This document shows, piece by piece, positions 1 through 11,778 of a stretch of 64,000 bases of DNA. The stretch is taken from positions 1,965,061-2,029,060 of the forward strand of contig NC_026742.1 of assembly GCF_000210295.1 (NCBI RefSeq), given 5' to 3'. The position numbers and the translations under genes were made by a program. The notes beneath the pieces were generated by a model. That model searched no databases and had not been told where the DNA came from. It saw nothing but the letters and a program-made list of their open reading frames with translations. Positions within the stretch are counted from its first letter, which is position 1, and each line of letters begins with the position of its first letter. This DNA comes from Trypanosoma brucei gambiense DAL972 (lineage: Eukaryota > Euglenozoa > Kinetoplastea > Trypanosomatida > Trypanosomatidae).

Positions 1-54
1 CAAGTGTCTCAAAACTGCCTGTACAGCTTATTTTTGGGACACGGCCATGCTTTC

Positions 55-194
55 AACTAACGCTATTATTAGAACAGTTTCTGTACTATATTGGTATGAG
101 AAGCTCCCAGTAGCAGCTGGGCCAACACACGCATTGTGCTGTTGGTTCCTGCCGCATACTGCGGGAATCTGGAAGGTGGGGTCGGATGACCTCC
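55..194 (+). ncRNA. SLRNA: Spliced leader (SL) RNA gene, copy 1
   Basis: The 39-nt mini-exon (55-93, beginning AACTAACGCTATTATTAG and ending ATATTG) is the known T. brucei spliced leader. It is followed directly by GTATGAG, the 5' splice site of the SL intron, then by self-complementary segments and an Sm-site-like AATCTGG near nt 111-117. The transcript should end at or just after CCTCC, before the T-rich tract; the known T. brucei SL RNA is about 140 nt. The product is capped, assembled into an SL RNP and consumed in trans-splicing of all mRNAs. Position -12 is G in this copy. Confidence 0.97.
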
Positions 195-198
195 ACTC

Positions 199-238
199 TT
201 TTTATTTTTTTTATTTTTTTTCATTTATTTTTTTTTTG
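199..238 (+). terminator. T-rich tract downstream of SL RNA gene (representative)
   Basis: Runs of T broken by single A or C start a few bases after the SL RNA coding end. SL RNA termination in trypanosomatids is known to depend on such a downstream T-run. The same tract follows every SL gene, starting near 1550, 3229, 4576, 5931, 7314, 8702 and 10037. It is lengthened in the copy at 7314-7379. Confidence 0.7.
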
Positions 239-257
239 ATCTTTATTTGCTACGCTG

Positions 258-373
258 ACACACACACGCAAACACGCACACGCACACGCACACTCACACT
301 CACTCATATATATATATATATATATATTTATTTATTTATTTGTTTATTTATTTATTTATTTATTTATTTATAT
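258..373. repeat. SL spacer microsatellite block (representative)
   Basis: A compound simple repeat runs CACACG/CACACT, then (TA)n, then (TTTA)n with some TTTG. The homologous blocks lie near 1610-1709, 3289-3399, 4636-4755, 5993-6106, 7399-7524, 8762-8859 and 10095-10206. They differ in the number of TA, TTTA and TTTG units and account for most of the length difference between SL units. No function is evident. Confidence 0.9.
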
Positions 374-803
374 GCAAATATAATTATACTATAGCTTATG
401 GTTTTCTTGCATATCTGTATAAGCGCGTTGGGGTTCTCGATGGGCGCTTTCATGGCTTATACGTGCTCGTTTCTCCCGTTCATTTTTACGCAGTCGGACA
501 ATTTCATGTCGCTCTTACCATTGCAATTACTCATTTTCACTTTACACATCACTTTCTTACACATATAGGCGCTTTAAAGTCTGCTGCCCGCCGTTTTCAA
601 TGGCGGTCGGCATGCCCCTCTACATGTCTACTGAGCAGGCGAACGGGCCCCGGCATGGCAACACCAAATATCCCCTTTCAGGGTTTTGCCTCATTTTGCC
701 GATGTTCTTAACCTGGTTATACCCGCAATATGCCAGCTGCACCCTCAGTTCGTGATGTTATATACTTTTCCAATTTTGGGGCCGGCCCCCGCCCAAACAC
801 CAC

Positions 804-823
804 CCGCCGCTAATAAACGGCGG
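804..823. repeat. GC-rich hairpin in SL spacer (representative)
   Basis: CCGCCG and CGGCGG flank a short AT-rich loop, giving a perfect 6-bp stem. The copy next to SLACS (15481-15500) has one base change (CTAATAAA to TTAATAAA) that extends the stem to 8 bp. A second small inverted repeat, GGCGG-GTCG-CCGCC, lies near 1187-1200. Both recur in every spacer. No function can be assigned. Confidence 0.6.
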
Positions 824-1325
824 CAGCAATAACAGCGAGCATGCCGCCGGCCAGCCACAGAGCCGAAAGAAGCCGGCCTGCGCGCCCCTATTCATGTTAT
901 TAGCCGCCATTAAGCATTATATTACACTCAGCTCAACCGTCCTTCTTCTTTGCGTTGTTGTTGTTGCCGTTGTGTTCTATATAAAGTTTATCGGCAGAGG
1001 CGCCCCTGGCTCCTCCCCATCACCCCCTGCCCACCCTCCAAAATCTGGCCGCCGCCGGCTGGTCCTGGCACGCCCCAGAAACGCGTTTCTTTTATTGTTG
1101 GTTGATTGCCTTAATGTTCTGTTGCAGATGGCGATTCACCATTAAGCATTTAATATTTTAGAAATAAGAGAGCGCTGGTAAAAGACGGCGGGTCGCCGCC
1201 CACATGGTGGTTGCCGCTATGCACGATACCCCATGTAGTATATATGCGGCCCCGCTTATTCCGCCACCCTCCCCCATAACGGCTTAAGCACAAGACCCCT
1301 TTGTTTCCCATAGGTCTACCGACAC

Positions 1326-1405
1326 ATTTCTGGCACGACAGTAAAATATGGCAAGTGTCTCAAAACTGCCTGTACAGCTTATTTTTGGGACACAGCCATG
1401 CTTTC
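1326..1405 (+). promoter_or_regulatory. SL RNA gene promoter region (representative)
   Basis: SL genes are, as established for T. brucei, transcribed individually by RNA polymerase II from a promoter within about 90 bp upstream, bound by a SNAPc/TRF4-type complex. The 80 bp before nt +1 is conserved in every unit here, while the spacer further upstream varies slightly. One biallelic site lies at -12: G in the copies at 55, 5787, 8558 and 11779, and A in those at 1406, 3085, 4432, 7170, 9893 and 16083. Exact element borders were not mapped from sequence alone. Confidence 0.55.
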
Positions 1406-1545
1406 AACTAACGCTATTATTAGAACAGTTTCTGTACTATATTGGTATGAGAAGCTCCCAGTAGCAGCTGGGCCAACACACGCATTGTGCTGTTGGTTCC
1501 TGCCGCATACTGCGGGAATCTGGAAGGTGGGGTCGGATGACCTCC
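1406..1545 (+). ncRNA. SLRNA: Spliced leader RNA gene, copy 2
   Basis: Matches copy 1 across exon and intron. The unit it heads is artificially long because its spacer contains a degraded contig end followed by an N gap. Confidence 0.96.
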
Positions 1546-2230
1546 ACTCTTTTTATTTTTTTTATTTTTTTTCATTTATTTTTTTTTTTGATCTTTATTT
1601 GCTACGCTGACACACACACGCAAACACGCACACGCACACTCACACTCACTCATATATATTTATTTATTTATTTATTTATTTGTTTGTTTGTTTGTTTGTT
1701 TATTTATATGCAAATATAATTATACTATAGCTTATGGTTTTCTTGCATATCTGTATAAGCGCGTTGGGGTTCTCGATGGGCGCTTTCATGGCTTATACGT
1801 GCTCGTTTCTCCCGTTCATTTTTACGCAGTCGGACAATTTCATGTCGCTCTTACCATTGCAATTACTCATTTTCACTTTACACATCACTTTCTTACACAT
1901 ATAGGCGCTTTAAAGTCTGCTGCCCGCCGTTTTCAATGGCGGTCGGCATGCCCCTCTACATGTCTACTGAGCAGGCGAACGGGCCCCGGCATGGCAACAC
2001 CAAATATCCCCTTTCAGGGTTTTGCCTCATTTTGCCGATGTTCTTAACCTGGTTATACCCGCAATATGCCAGCTGCACCCTCAGTTCGTGATGTTATATA
2101 CTTTTCCAATTTTGGGGCCGGCCCCCGCCCAAACACCACCCGCCGCTAATAAACGGCGGCAGCAATAACAGCGAGCATGCCGCCGGCCAGCCACAGAGCC
2201 GAAAGAAGCCGGCCTGCGCGCCCCTATTCA

Positions 2231-2561
2231 GGTAATTACCCGCCATTAACCATTATATTACACTCACCTCAACCGTCCTTCTTCTTTGCGTGGTGGTGGT
2301 GGCCGTGGGGTCCAAAATAAAGTTAATCGGCAAAGGCCCCCCTGGTTCCTCCCCATCACCCCTGGCCAACCTTCCAAAATCTGGCCCCCCCCGGCTGGTC
2401 CGGGCACGCCCCAAAAACCCTTTTCTTTAATTGTGGGTTGATTGCCTAAAGGTCCGGTTGCAAATGGCAATTCACCATTAACCATTTAAAATTTAAAAAT
2501 TAAAAAACCGCTGGAAAAAAACGGCGGGTCGCCGCCCACTTGGGGTTTGCGCCTATCCACA
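2231..2561. other. Low-quality contig end repeating SL spacer
   Basis: This stretch aligns to the normal spacer (for example 891-1220) but carries dense substitutions, many T to G, G to C and G to A, that no other unit shares. The same spacer segment is then repeated cleanly after the gap. This looks like a poor read end at a contig edge, not a diverged repeat. Confidence 0.8.
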
Positions 2562-2662
2562 NNNNNNNNNNNNNNNNNNNNNNNNNNNNNNNNNNNNNNN
2601 NNNNNNNNNNNNNNNNNNNNNNNNNNNNNNNNNNNNNNNNNNNNNNNNNNNNNNNNNNNNNN
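2562..2662. other. Assembly gap in SL array
   Basis: About 100 N. The spacer sequence on the two sides overlaps in content, so the gap size is not informative and whole SL units may be missing. Confidence 0.99.
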
Positions 2663-3084
2663 AAGTTTATCGGCAGGGGCGCCCCTGGCTCCTCCCCATC
2701 ACCCCCTGCCCACCCTCCAAAATCTGGCCGCCGCCGGCTGGTCCTGGCACGCCCCAGAAACGCGTTTCTTTTATTGTTGGTTGATTGCCTTAATGTTCTG
2801 TTGCAGATGGCGATTCACCATTAAGCATTTAATATTTTAGAAATAAGAGAGCGCTGGTAAAAGACGGCGGGTCGCCGCCCACATGGTGGTTGCCGCTATG
2901 CACGATACCCCATGTAGTATATATGCGGCCCCGCTTATTCCGCCACCCTCCCCCATAACGGCTTAAGCACAAGACCCCTTTGTTTCCCATAGGTCTACCG
3001 ACACATTTCTGGCACGACAGTAAAATATGGCAAGTGTCTCAAAACTGCCTGTACAGCTTATTTTTGGGACACAGCCATGCTTTC

Positions 3085-3224
3085 AACTAACGCTATTATT
3101 AGAACAGTTTCTGTACTATATTGGTATGAGAAGCTCCCAGTAGCAGCTGGGCCAACACACGCATTGTGCTGTTGGTTCCTGCCGCATACTGCGGGAATCT
3201 GGAAGGTGGGGTCGGATGACCTCC
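3085..3224 (+). ncRNA. SLRNA: Spliced leader RNA gene, copy 3
   Basis: Mini-exon at 3085-3123, then the GT splice donor and complete intron part. Matches copy 1. Position -12 is A. Heads an undisturbed unit of 1347 bp. Confidence 0.97.
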
Positions 3225-4431
3225 ACTCTTTTTATTTTTTTTATTTTTTTTCATTTATTTTTTTTTTGATCTTTATTTGCTACGCTGACACACACACGCA
3301 AACACGCACACGCACACTCACACTCACTCATATATATATATATATATATTTATTTATTTATTTATTTATTTGTTTGTTTGTTTGTTTGTTTATTTATATG
3401 CAAATATAATTATACTATAGCTTATGGTTTTCTTGCATATCTGTATAAGCGCGTTGGGGTTCTCGATGGGCGCTTTCATGGCTTATACGTGCTCGTTTCT
3501 CCCGTTCATTTTTACGCAGTCGGACAATTTCATGTCGCTCTTACCATTGCAATTACTCATTTTCACTTTACACATCACTTTCTTACACATATAGGCGCTT
3601 TAAAGTCTGCTGCCCGCCGTTTTCAATGGCGGTCGGCATGCCCCTCTACATGTCTACTGAGCAGGCGAACGGGCCCCGGCATGGCAACACCAAATATCCC
3701 CTTTCAGGGTTTTGCCTCATTTTGCCGATGTTCTTAACCTGGTTATACCCGCAATATGCCAGCTGCACCCTCAGTTCGTGATGTTATATACTTTTCCAAT
3801 TTTGGGGCCGGCCCCCGCCCAAACACCACCCGCCGCTAATAAACGGCGGCAGCAATAACAGCGAGCATGCCGCCGGCCAGCCACAGAGCCGAAAGAAGCC
3901 GGCCTGCGCGCCCCTATTCATGTTATTAGCCGCCATTAAGCATTATATTACACTCAGCTCAACCGTCCTTCTTCTTTGCGTTGTTGTTGTTGCCGTTGTG
4001 TTCTATATAAAGTTTATCGGCAGAGGCGCCCCTGGCTCCTCCCCATCACCCCCTGCCCACCCTCCAAAATCTGGCCGCCGCCGGCTGGTCCTGGCACGCC
4101 CCAGAAACGCGTTTCTTTTATTGTTGGTTGATTGCCTTAATGTTCTGTTGCAGATGGCGATTCACCATTAAGCATTTAATATTTTAGAAATAAGAGAGCG
4201 CTGGTAAAAGACGGCGGGTCGCCGCCCACATGGTGGTTGCCGCTATGCACGATACCCCATGTAGTATATATGCGGCCCCGCTTATTCCGCCACCCTCCCC
4301 CATAACGGCTTAAGCACAAGACCCCTTTGTTTCCCATAGGTCTACCGACACATTTCTGGCACGACAGTAAAATATGGCAAGTGTCTCAAAACTGCCTGTA
4401 CAGCTTATTTTTGGGACACAGCCATGCTTTC

Positions 4432-4571
4432 AACTAACGCTATTATTAGAACAGTTTCTGTACTATATTGGTATGAGAAGCTCCCAGTAGCAGCTGGGCC
4501 AACACACGCATTGTGCTGTTGGTTCCTGCCGCATACTGCGGGAATCTGGAAGGTGGGGTCGGATGACCTCC
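4432..4571 (+). ncRNA. SLRNA: Spliced leader RNA gene, copy 4
   Basis: Complete and matching copy 1. Its spacer carries the variants GAGCATACC (against GAGCATGCC) and GGAACGCC (against GGCACGCC), marking a spacer subfamily shared in part with copies 5, 6 and 8. Confidence 0.97.
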
Positions 4572-5786
4572 ACTCTTTTTATTTTTTTTATTTTTTTTCA
4601 TTTATTTTTTTTTTGATCTTTATTTGCTACGCTGACACACACACGCAAACACGCACACGCACACTCACACTCACTCATATATATATATATATATATATAT
4701 TTATTTATTTATTTATTTATTTGTTTGTTTGTTTGTTTGTTTGTTTATTTATATGCAAATATAATTATACTATAGCTTATGGTTTTCTTGCATATCTGTA
4801 TAAGCGCGTTGGGGTTCTCGATGGGCGCTTTCATGGCTTATACGTGCTCGTTTCTCCCGTTCATTTTTACGCAGTCGGACAATTTCATGTCGCTCTTACC
4901 ATTGCAATTACTCATTTTCACTTTACACATCACTTTCTTACACATATAGGCGCTTTAAAGTCTGCTGCCCGCCGTTTTCAATGGCGGTCGGCATGCCCCT
5001 CTACATGTCTACTGAGCAGGCGAACGGGCCCCGGCATGGCAACACCAAATATCCCCTTTCAGGGTTTTGCCTCATTTTGCCGATGTTCTTAACCTGGTTA
5101 TACCCGCAATATGCCAGCTGCACCCTCAGTTCGTGATGTTATATACTTTTCCAATTTTGGGGCCGGCCCCCGCCCAAACACCACCCGCCGCTAATAAACG
5201 GCGGCAGCAATAACAGCGAGCATACCGCCGGCCAGCCACAGAGCCGAAAGAAGCCGGCCTGCGCGCCCCTATTCATGTTATTAGCCGCCATTAAGCATTA
5301 TATTACACTCAGCTCAACCGTCCTTCTTCTTTGCGTTGTTGTTGTTGCCGTTGTGTTCTATATAAAGTTTATCGGCAGAGGCGCCCCTGGCTCCTCCCCA
5401 TCACCCCCTGCCCACCCTCCAAAATCTGGCCGCCGCCGGCTGGTCCTGGAACGCCCCAGAAACGCGTTTCTTTTATTGTTGGTTGATTGCCTTAATGTTC
5501 TGTTGCAGATGGCGATTCACCATTAAGCATTTAATATTTTAGAAATAAGAGAGCGCTGGTAAAAGACGGCGGGTCGCCGCCCACATGGTGGTTGCCGCTA
5601 TGCACGATACCCCATGTAGTATATATGCGGCCCCGCTTATTCCGCCACCCTCCCCCATAACGGCTTAAGCACAAGACCCCTTTGTTTCCCATAGGTCTAC
5701 CGACACATTTCTGGCACGACAGTAAAATATGGCAAGTGTCTCAAAACTGCCTGTACAGCTTATTTTTGGGACACGGCCATGCTTTC

Positions 5787-5926
5787 AACTAACGCTATTA
5801 TTAGAACAGTTTCTGTACTATATTGGTATGAGAAGCTCCCAGTAGCAGCTGGGCCAACACACGCATTGTGCTGTTGGTTCCTGCCGCATACTGCGGGAAT
5901 CTGGAAGGTGGGGTCGGATGACCTCC
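5787..5926 (+). ncRNA. SLRNA: Spliced leader RNA gene, copy 5
   Basis: Complete and matching copy 1, with G at -12. The spacer of this unit is broken by the gap at 6224-6323, which replaces about 70 bp present in the other units. Confidence 0.97.
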
Positions 5927-6223
5927 ACTCTTTTTATTTTTTTTATTTTTTTTCATTTATTTTTTTTTTTGATCTTTATTTGCTACGCTGACACACACAC
6001 GCAAACACGCACACGCACACTCACACTCACTCATATATATATATATATATATTTATTTATTTATTTATTTATTTGTTTGTTTGTTTGTTTGTTTGTTTAT
6101 TTATATGCAAATATAATTATACTATAGCTTATGGTTTTCTTGCATATCTGTATAAGCGCGTTGGGGTTCTCGATGGGCGCTTTCATGGCTTATACGTGCT
6201 CGTTTCTCCCGTTCATTTTTACC

Positions 6224-6323
6224 NNNNNNNNNNNNNNNNNNNNNNNNNNNNNNNNNNNNNNNNNNNNNNNNNNNNNNNNNNNNNNNNNNNNNNNNNNNNN
6301 NNNNNNNNNNNNNNNNNNNNNNN
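6224..6323. other. Assembly gap within SL spacer
   Basis: 100 N. Comparison with other units predicts only about 70 bp here, running from the CAGTCGGAC segment to the ACACATATAGG segment, so no gene need be missing if the flanks belong to one unit. Confidence 0.95.
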
Positions 6324-7169
6324 CCACATATAGGCGCTTTAAAGTCTGCTGCCAGCCGTTTCAATGGCGGTCGGCATGCCCCTCTACATGTCTACTGAGC
6401 AGGCGAACGGGCCCCGGCATGGCAACACCAAATATCCCCTTTCAGGGTTTTGCCTCATTTTGCCGATGTTCTTAACCTGGTTATACCCGCAATATGCCAG
6501 CTGCACCCTCAGTTCGTGATGTTATATACTTTTCCAATTTTGGGGCCGGCCCCCGCCCAAACACCACCCGCCGCTAATAAACGGCGGCAGCAATAACAGC
6601 GAGCATACCGCCGGCCAGCCACAGAGCCGAAAGAAGCCGGCCTGCGCGCCCCTATTCATGTTATTAGCCGCCATTAAGCATTATATTACACTCAGCTCAA
6701 CCGTCCTTCTTCTTTGCGTTGTTGTTGTTGCCGTTGTGTTCTATATAAAGTTTATCGGCAGAGGCGCCCCTGGCTCCTCCCCATCACCCCCTGCCCACCC
6801 TCCAAAATCTGGCCGCCGCCGGCTGGTCCTGGCACGCCCCAGAAACGCGTTTCTTTTATTGTTGGTTGATTGCCTTAATGTTCTGTTGCAGATGGCGATT
6901 CACCATTAAGCATTTAATATTTTAGAAATAAGAGAGCGCTGGTAAAAGACGGCGGGTCGCCGCCCACATGGTGGTTGCCGCTATGCACGATACCCCATGT
7001 AGTATATATGCGGCCCCGCTTATTCCGCCACCCTCCCCCATAACGGCTTAAGCACAAGACCCCTTTGTTTCCCATAGGTCTACCGACACATTTCTGGCAC
7101 GACAGTAAAATATGGCAAGTGTCTCAAAACTGCCTGTACAGCTTATTTTTGGGACACAGCCATGCTTTC

Positions 7170-7309
7170 AACTAACGCTATTATTAGAACAGTTTCTGTA
7201 CTATATTGGTATGAGAAGCTCCCAGTAGCAGCTGGGCCAACACACGCATTGTGCTGTTGGTTCCTGCCGCATACTGCGGGAATCTGGAAGGTGGGGTCGG
7301 ATGACCTCC
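7170..7309 (+). ncRNA. SLRNA: Spliced leader RNA gene, copy 6
   Basis: Complete and matching copy 1. The downstream T-rich tract (7314-7379) is expanded by extra TTTTTTTA units, making this the longest gap-free unit (1388 bp). The spacer has AGCCGTTTTC where most units have CGCCGTTTTC. Confidence 0.97.
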
Positions 7310-7438
7310 ACTCTTTTTATTTTTTTTATTTTTTTTATTTTTTTTATTTTTTTTATTTTTTTTCATTTATTTTTTTTTTGATCTTTATTTGCTACGCTGA
7401 CACACACACGCAAACACGCACACGCACACTCACACTCA

Positions 7439-7475
<37 letters not shown>

Positions 7476-8557
7476 TTATTTATTTATTTATTTATTTGTT
7501 TGTTTGTTTGTTTGTTTATTTATATGCAAATATAATTATACTATAGCTTATGGTTTTCTTGCATATCTGTATAAGCGCGTTGGGGTTCTCGATGGGCGCT
7601 TTCATGGCTTATACGTGCTCGTTTCTCCCGTTCATTTTTACGCAGTCGGACAATTTCATGTCGCTCTTACCATTGCAATTACTCATTTTCACTTTACACA
7701 TCACTTTCTTACACATATAGGCGCTTTAAAGTCTGCTGCCAGCCGTTTTCAATGGCGGTCGGCATGCCCCTCTACATGTCTACTGAGCAGGCGAACGGGC
7801 CCCGGCATGGCAACACCAAATATCCCCTTTCAGGGTTTTGCCTCATTTTGCCGATGTTCTTAACCTGGTTATACCCGCAATATGCCAGCTGCACCCTCAG
7901 TTCGTGATGTTATATACTTTTCCAATTTTGGGGCCGGCCCCCGCCCAAACACCACCCGCCGCTAATAAACGGCGGCAGCAATAACAGCGAGCATACCGCC
8001 GGCCAGCCACAGAGCCGAAAGAAGCCGGCCTGCGCGCCCCTATTCACGTTATTAGCCGCCATTAAGCATTATATTACACTCAGCTCAACCGTCCTTCTTC
8101 TTTGCGTTGTTGTTGTTGCCGTTGTGTTCTATATAAAGTTTATCGGCAGAGGCGCCCCTGGCTCCTCCCCATCACCCCCTGCCCACCCTCCAAAATCTGG
8201 CCGCCGCCGGCTGGTCCTGGAACGCCCCAGAAACGCGTTTCTTTTATTGTTGGTTGATTGCCTTAATGTTCTGTTGCAGATGGCGATTCACCATTAAGCA
8301 TTTAATATTTTAGAAATAAGAGAGCGCTGGTAAAAGACGGCGGGTCGCCGCCCACATGGTGGTTGCCGCTATGCACGATACCCCATGTAGTATATATGCG
8401 GCCCCGCTTATTCCGCCACCCTCCCCCATAACGGCTTAAGCACAAGACCCCTTTGTTTCCCATAGGTCTACCGACACATTTCTGGCACGACAGTAAAATA
8501 TGGCAAGTGTCTCAAAACTGCCTGTACAGCTTATTTTTGGGACACGGCCATGCTTTC

Positions 8558-8697
8558 AACTAACGCTATTATTAGAACAGTTTCTGTACTATATTGGTAT
8601 GAGAAGCTCCCAGTAGCAGCTGGGCCAACACACGCATTGTGCTGTTGGTTCCTGCCGCATACTGCGGGAATCTGGAAGGTGGGGTCGGATGACCTCC
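8558..8697 (+). ncRNA. SLRNA: Spliced leader RNA gene, copy 7
   Basis: Complete and matching copy 1, with G at -12. It heads the shortest unit (1335 bp) because of a contracted TA repeat near 8805. Confidence 0.97.
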
Positions 8698-9892
8698 ACT
8701 CTTTTTATTTTTTTTATTTTTTTTCATTTATTTTTTTTTTGATCTTTATTTGCTACGCTGACACACACACGCAAACACGCACACGCACACTCACACTCAC
8801 TCATATATATTTATTTATTTATTTATTTATTTGTTTGTTTGTTTGTTTGTTTATTTATATGCAAATATAATTATACTATAGCTTATGGTTTTCTTGCATA
8901 TCTGTATAAGCGCGTTGGGGTTCTCGATGGGCGCTTTCATGGCTTATACGTGCTCGTTTCTCCCGTTCATTTTTACGCAGTCGGACAATTTCATGTCGCT
9001 CTTACCATTGCAATTACTCATTTTCACTTTACACATCACTTTCTTACACATATAGGCGCTTTAAAGTCTGCTGCCCGCCGTTTTCAATGGCGGTCGGCAT
9101 GCCCCTCTACATGTCTACTGAGCAGGCGAACGGGCCCCGGCATGGCAACACCAAATATCCCCTTTCAGGGTTTTGCCTCATTTTGCCGATGTTCTTAACC
9201 TGGTTATACCCGCAATATGCCAGCTGCACCCTCAGTTCGTGATGTTATATACTTTTCCAATTTTGGGGCCGGCCCCCGCCCAAACACCACCCGCCGCTAA
9301 TAAACGGCGGCAGCAATAACAGCGAGCATGCCGCCGGCCAGCCACAGAGCCGAAAGAAGCCGGCCTGCGCGCCCCTATTCATGTTATTAGCCGCCATTAA
9401 GCATTATATTACACTCAGCTCAACCGTCCTTCTTCTTTGCGTTGTTGTTGTTGCCGTTGTGTTCTATATAAAGTTTATCGGCAGAGGCGCCCCTGGCTCC
9501 TCCCCATCACCCCCTGCCCACCCTCCAAAATCTGGCCGCCGCCGGCTGGTCCTGGCACGCCCCAGAAACGCGTTTCTTTTATTGTTGGTTGATTGCCTTA
9601 ATGTTCTGTTGCAGATGGCGATTCACCATTAAGCATTTAATATTTTAGAAATAAGAGAGCGCTGGTAAAAGACGGCGGGTCGCCGCCCACATGGTGGTTG
9701 CCGCTATGCACGATACCCCATGTAGTATATATGCGGCCCCGCTTATTCCGCCACCCTCCCCCATAACGGCTTAAGCACAAGACCCCTTTGTTTCCCATAG
9801 GTCTACCGACACATTTCTGGCACGACAGTAAAATATGGCAAGTGTCTCAAAACTGCCTGTACAGCTTATTTTTGGGACACAGCCATGCTTTC

Positions 9893-10032
9893 AACTAACG
9901 CTATTATTAGAACAGTTTCTGTACTATATTGGTATGAGAAGCTCCCAGTAGCAGCTGGGCCAACACACGCATTGTGCTGTTGGTTCCTGCCGCATACTGC
10001 GGGAATCTGGAAGGTGGGGTCGGATGACCTCC
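9893..10032 (+). ncRNA. SLRNA: Spliced leader RNA gene, copy 8
   Basis: Complete and matching copy 1, with A at -12. Its unit contains the gap at 10935-11034, after which spacer sequence resumes at an earlier point. At least one contig junction and possibly missing SL units lie there. Confidence 0.97.
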
Positions 10033-10934
10033 ACTCTTTTTATTTTTTTTATTTTTTTTCATTTATTTTTTTTTTGATCTTTATTTGCTACGCTGACACA
10101 CACACGCAAACACGCACACGCACACTCACACTCACTCATATATATATATATATATATTATTTATTTATTTATTTATTTGTTTGTTTGTTTGTTTGTTTAT
10201 TTATATGCAAATATAATTATACTATAGCTTATGGTTTTCTTGCATATCTGTATAAGCGCGTTGGGGTTCTCGATGGGCGCTTTCATGGCTTATACGTGCT
10301 CGTTTCTCCCGTTCATTTTTACGCAGTCGGACAATTTCATGTCGCTCTTACCATTGCAATTACTCATTTTCACTTTACACATCACTTTCTTACACATATA
10401 GGCGCTTTAAAGTCTGCTGCCCGCCGTTTTCAATGGCGGTCGGCATGCCCCTCTACATGTCTACTGAGCAGGCGAACGGGCCCCGGCATGGCAACACCAA
10501 ATATCCCCTTTCAGGGTTTTGCCTCATTTTGCCGATGTTCTTAACCTGGTTATACCCGCAATATGCCAGCTGCACCCTCAGTTCGTGATGTTATATACTT
10601 TTCCAATTTTGGGGCCGGCCCCCGCCCAAACACCACCCGCCGCTAATAAACGGCGGCAGCAATAACAGCGAGCATACCGCCGGCCAGCCACAGAGCCGAA
10701 AGAAGCCGGCCTGCGCGCCCCTATTCATGTTATTAGCCGCCATTAAGCATTATATTACACTCAGCTCAACCGTCCTTCTTCTTTGCGTTGTTGTTGTTGC
10801 CGTTGTGTTCTATATAAAGTTTATCGGCAGAGGCGCCCCTGGCTCCTCCCCATCACCCCCTGCCCACCCTCCAAAATCTGGACGCCGCCTGCTGGTCTTG
10901 GCACGCCACAAAAACGCGTTTTTTTTATTGTTGG

Positions 10935-11034
10935 NNNNNNNNNNNNNNNNNNNNNNNNNNNNNNNNNNNNNNNNNNNNNNNNNNNNNNNNNNNNNNNNNN
11001 NNNNNNNNNNNNNNNNNNNNNNNNNNNNNNNNNN
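10935..11034. other. Assembly gap in SL array
   Basis: 100 N. Sequence after the gap restarts about 440 bp earlier in the spacer than where it stopped, so an unknown number of SL units is collapsed here. The last 60 bases before the gap also carry substitutions typical of a read end. Confidence 0.98.
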
Positions 11035-11778
11035 TACCAAATATCCCCTTTCAGGGTTTTGCCTCATTTTGCCGATGTTCTTAACCTGGTTATACCCGCA
11101 ATATGCCAGCTGCACCCTCAGTTCGTGATGTTATATACTTTTCCAATTTTGGGGCCGGCCCCCGCCCAAACACCACCCGCCGCTAATAAACGGCGGCAGC
11201 AATAACAGCGAGCATACCGCCGGCCAGCCACAGAGCCGAAAGAAGCCGGCCTGCGCGCCCCTATTCATGTTATTAGCCGCCATTAAGCATTATATTACAC
11301 TCAGCTCAACCGTCCTTCTTCTTTGCGTTGTTGTTGTTGCCGTTGTGTTCTATATAAAGTTTATCGGCAGAGGCGCCCCTGGCTCCTCCACATCACCCCC
11401 TGCCCACCCACCAAAATCTGGCCGCCGCCGGCTGGTCCTGGAACGCCCCAGAAACGCGTTTCTTTTATTGTTGGTTGATTGCCTTAATGTTCTGTTGCAG
11501 ATGGCGATTCACCATTAAGCATTTAATATTTTAGAAATAAGAGAGCGCTGGTAAAAGACGGCGGGTCGCCGCCCACATGGTGGTTGCCGCTATGCACGAT
11601 ACCCCATGTAGTATATATGCGGCCCCGCTTATTCCGCCACCCTCCCCCATAACGGCTTAAGCACAAGACCCCTTTGTTTCCCATAGGTCTACCGACACAT
11701 TTCTGGCACGACAGTAAAATATGGCAAGTGTCTCAAAACTGCCTGTACAGCTTATTTTTGGGACACGGCCATGCTTTC

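Noticed and set aside
894..1145. Repeated 83-codon open frame with hydrophobic N-terminus in each SL spacer (also near 3920, 5275, 6658, 9381, 11267, 15571)
   Set aside because: It recurs only because the spacer recurs; no coding pattern, no homology, and SL spacers are not known to encode protein.
4424..5092. 222-codon frame starting 8 nt before the SL gene and crossing the microsatellite (similar at 7162 and 9885)
   Set aside because: Runs through SL RNA, T-tract and TA/TTTA repeats; open only when repeat lengths happen to keep frame.
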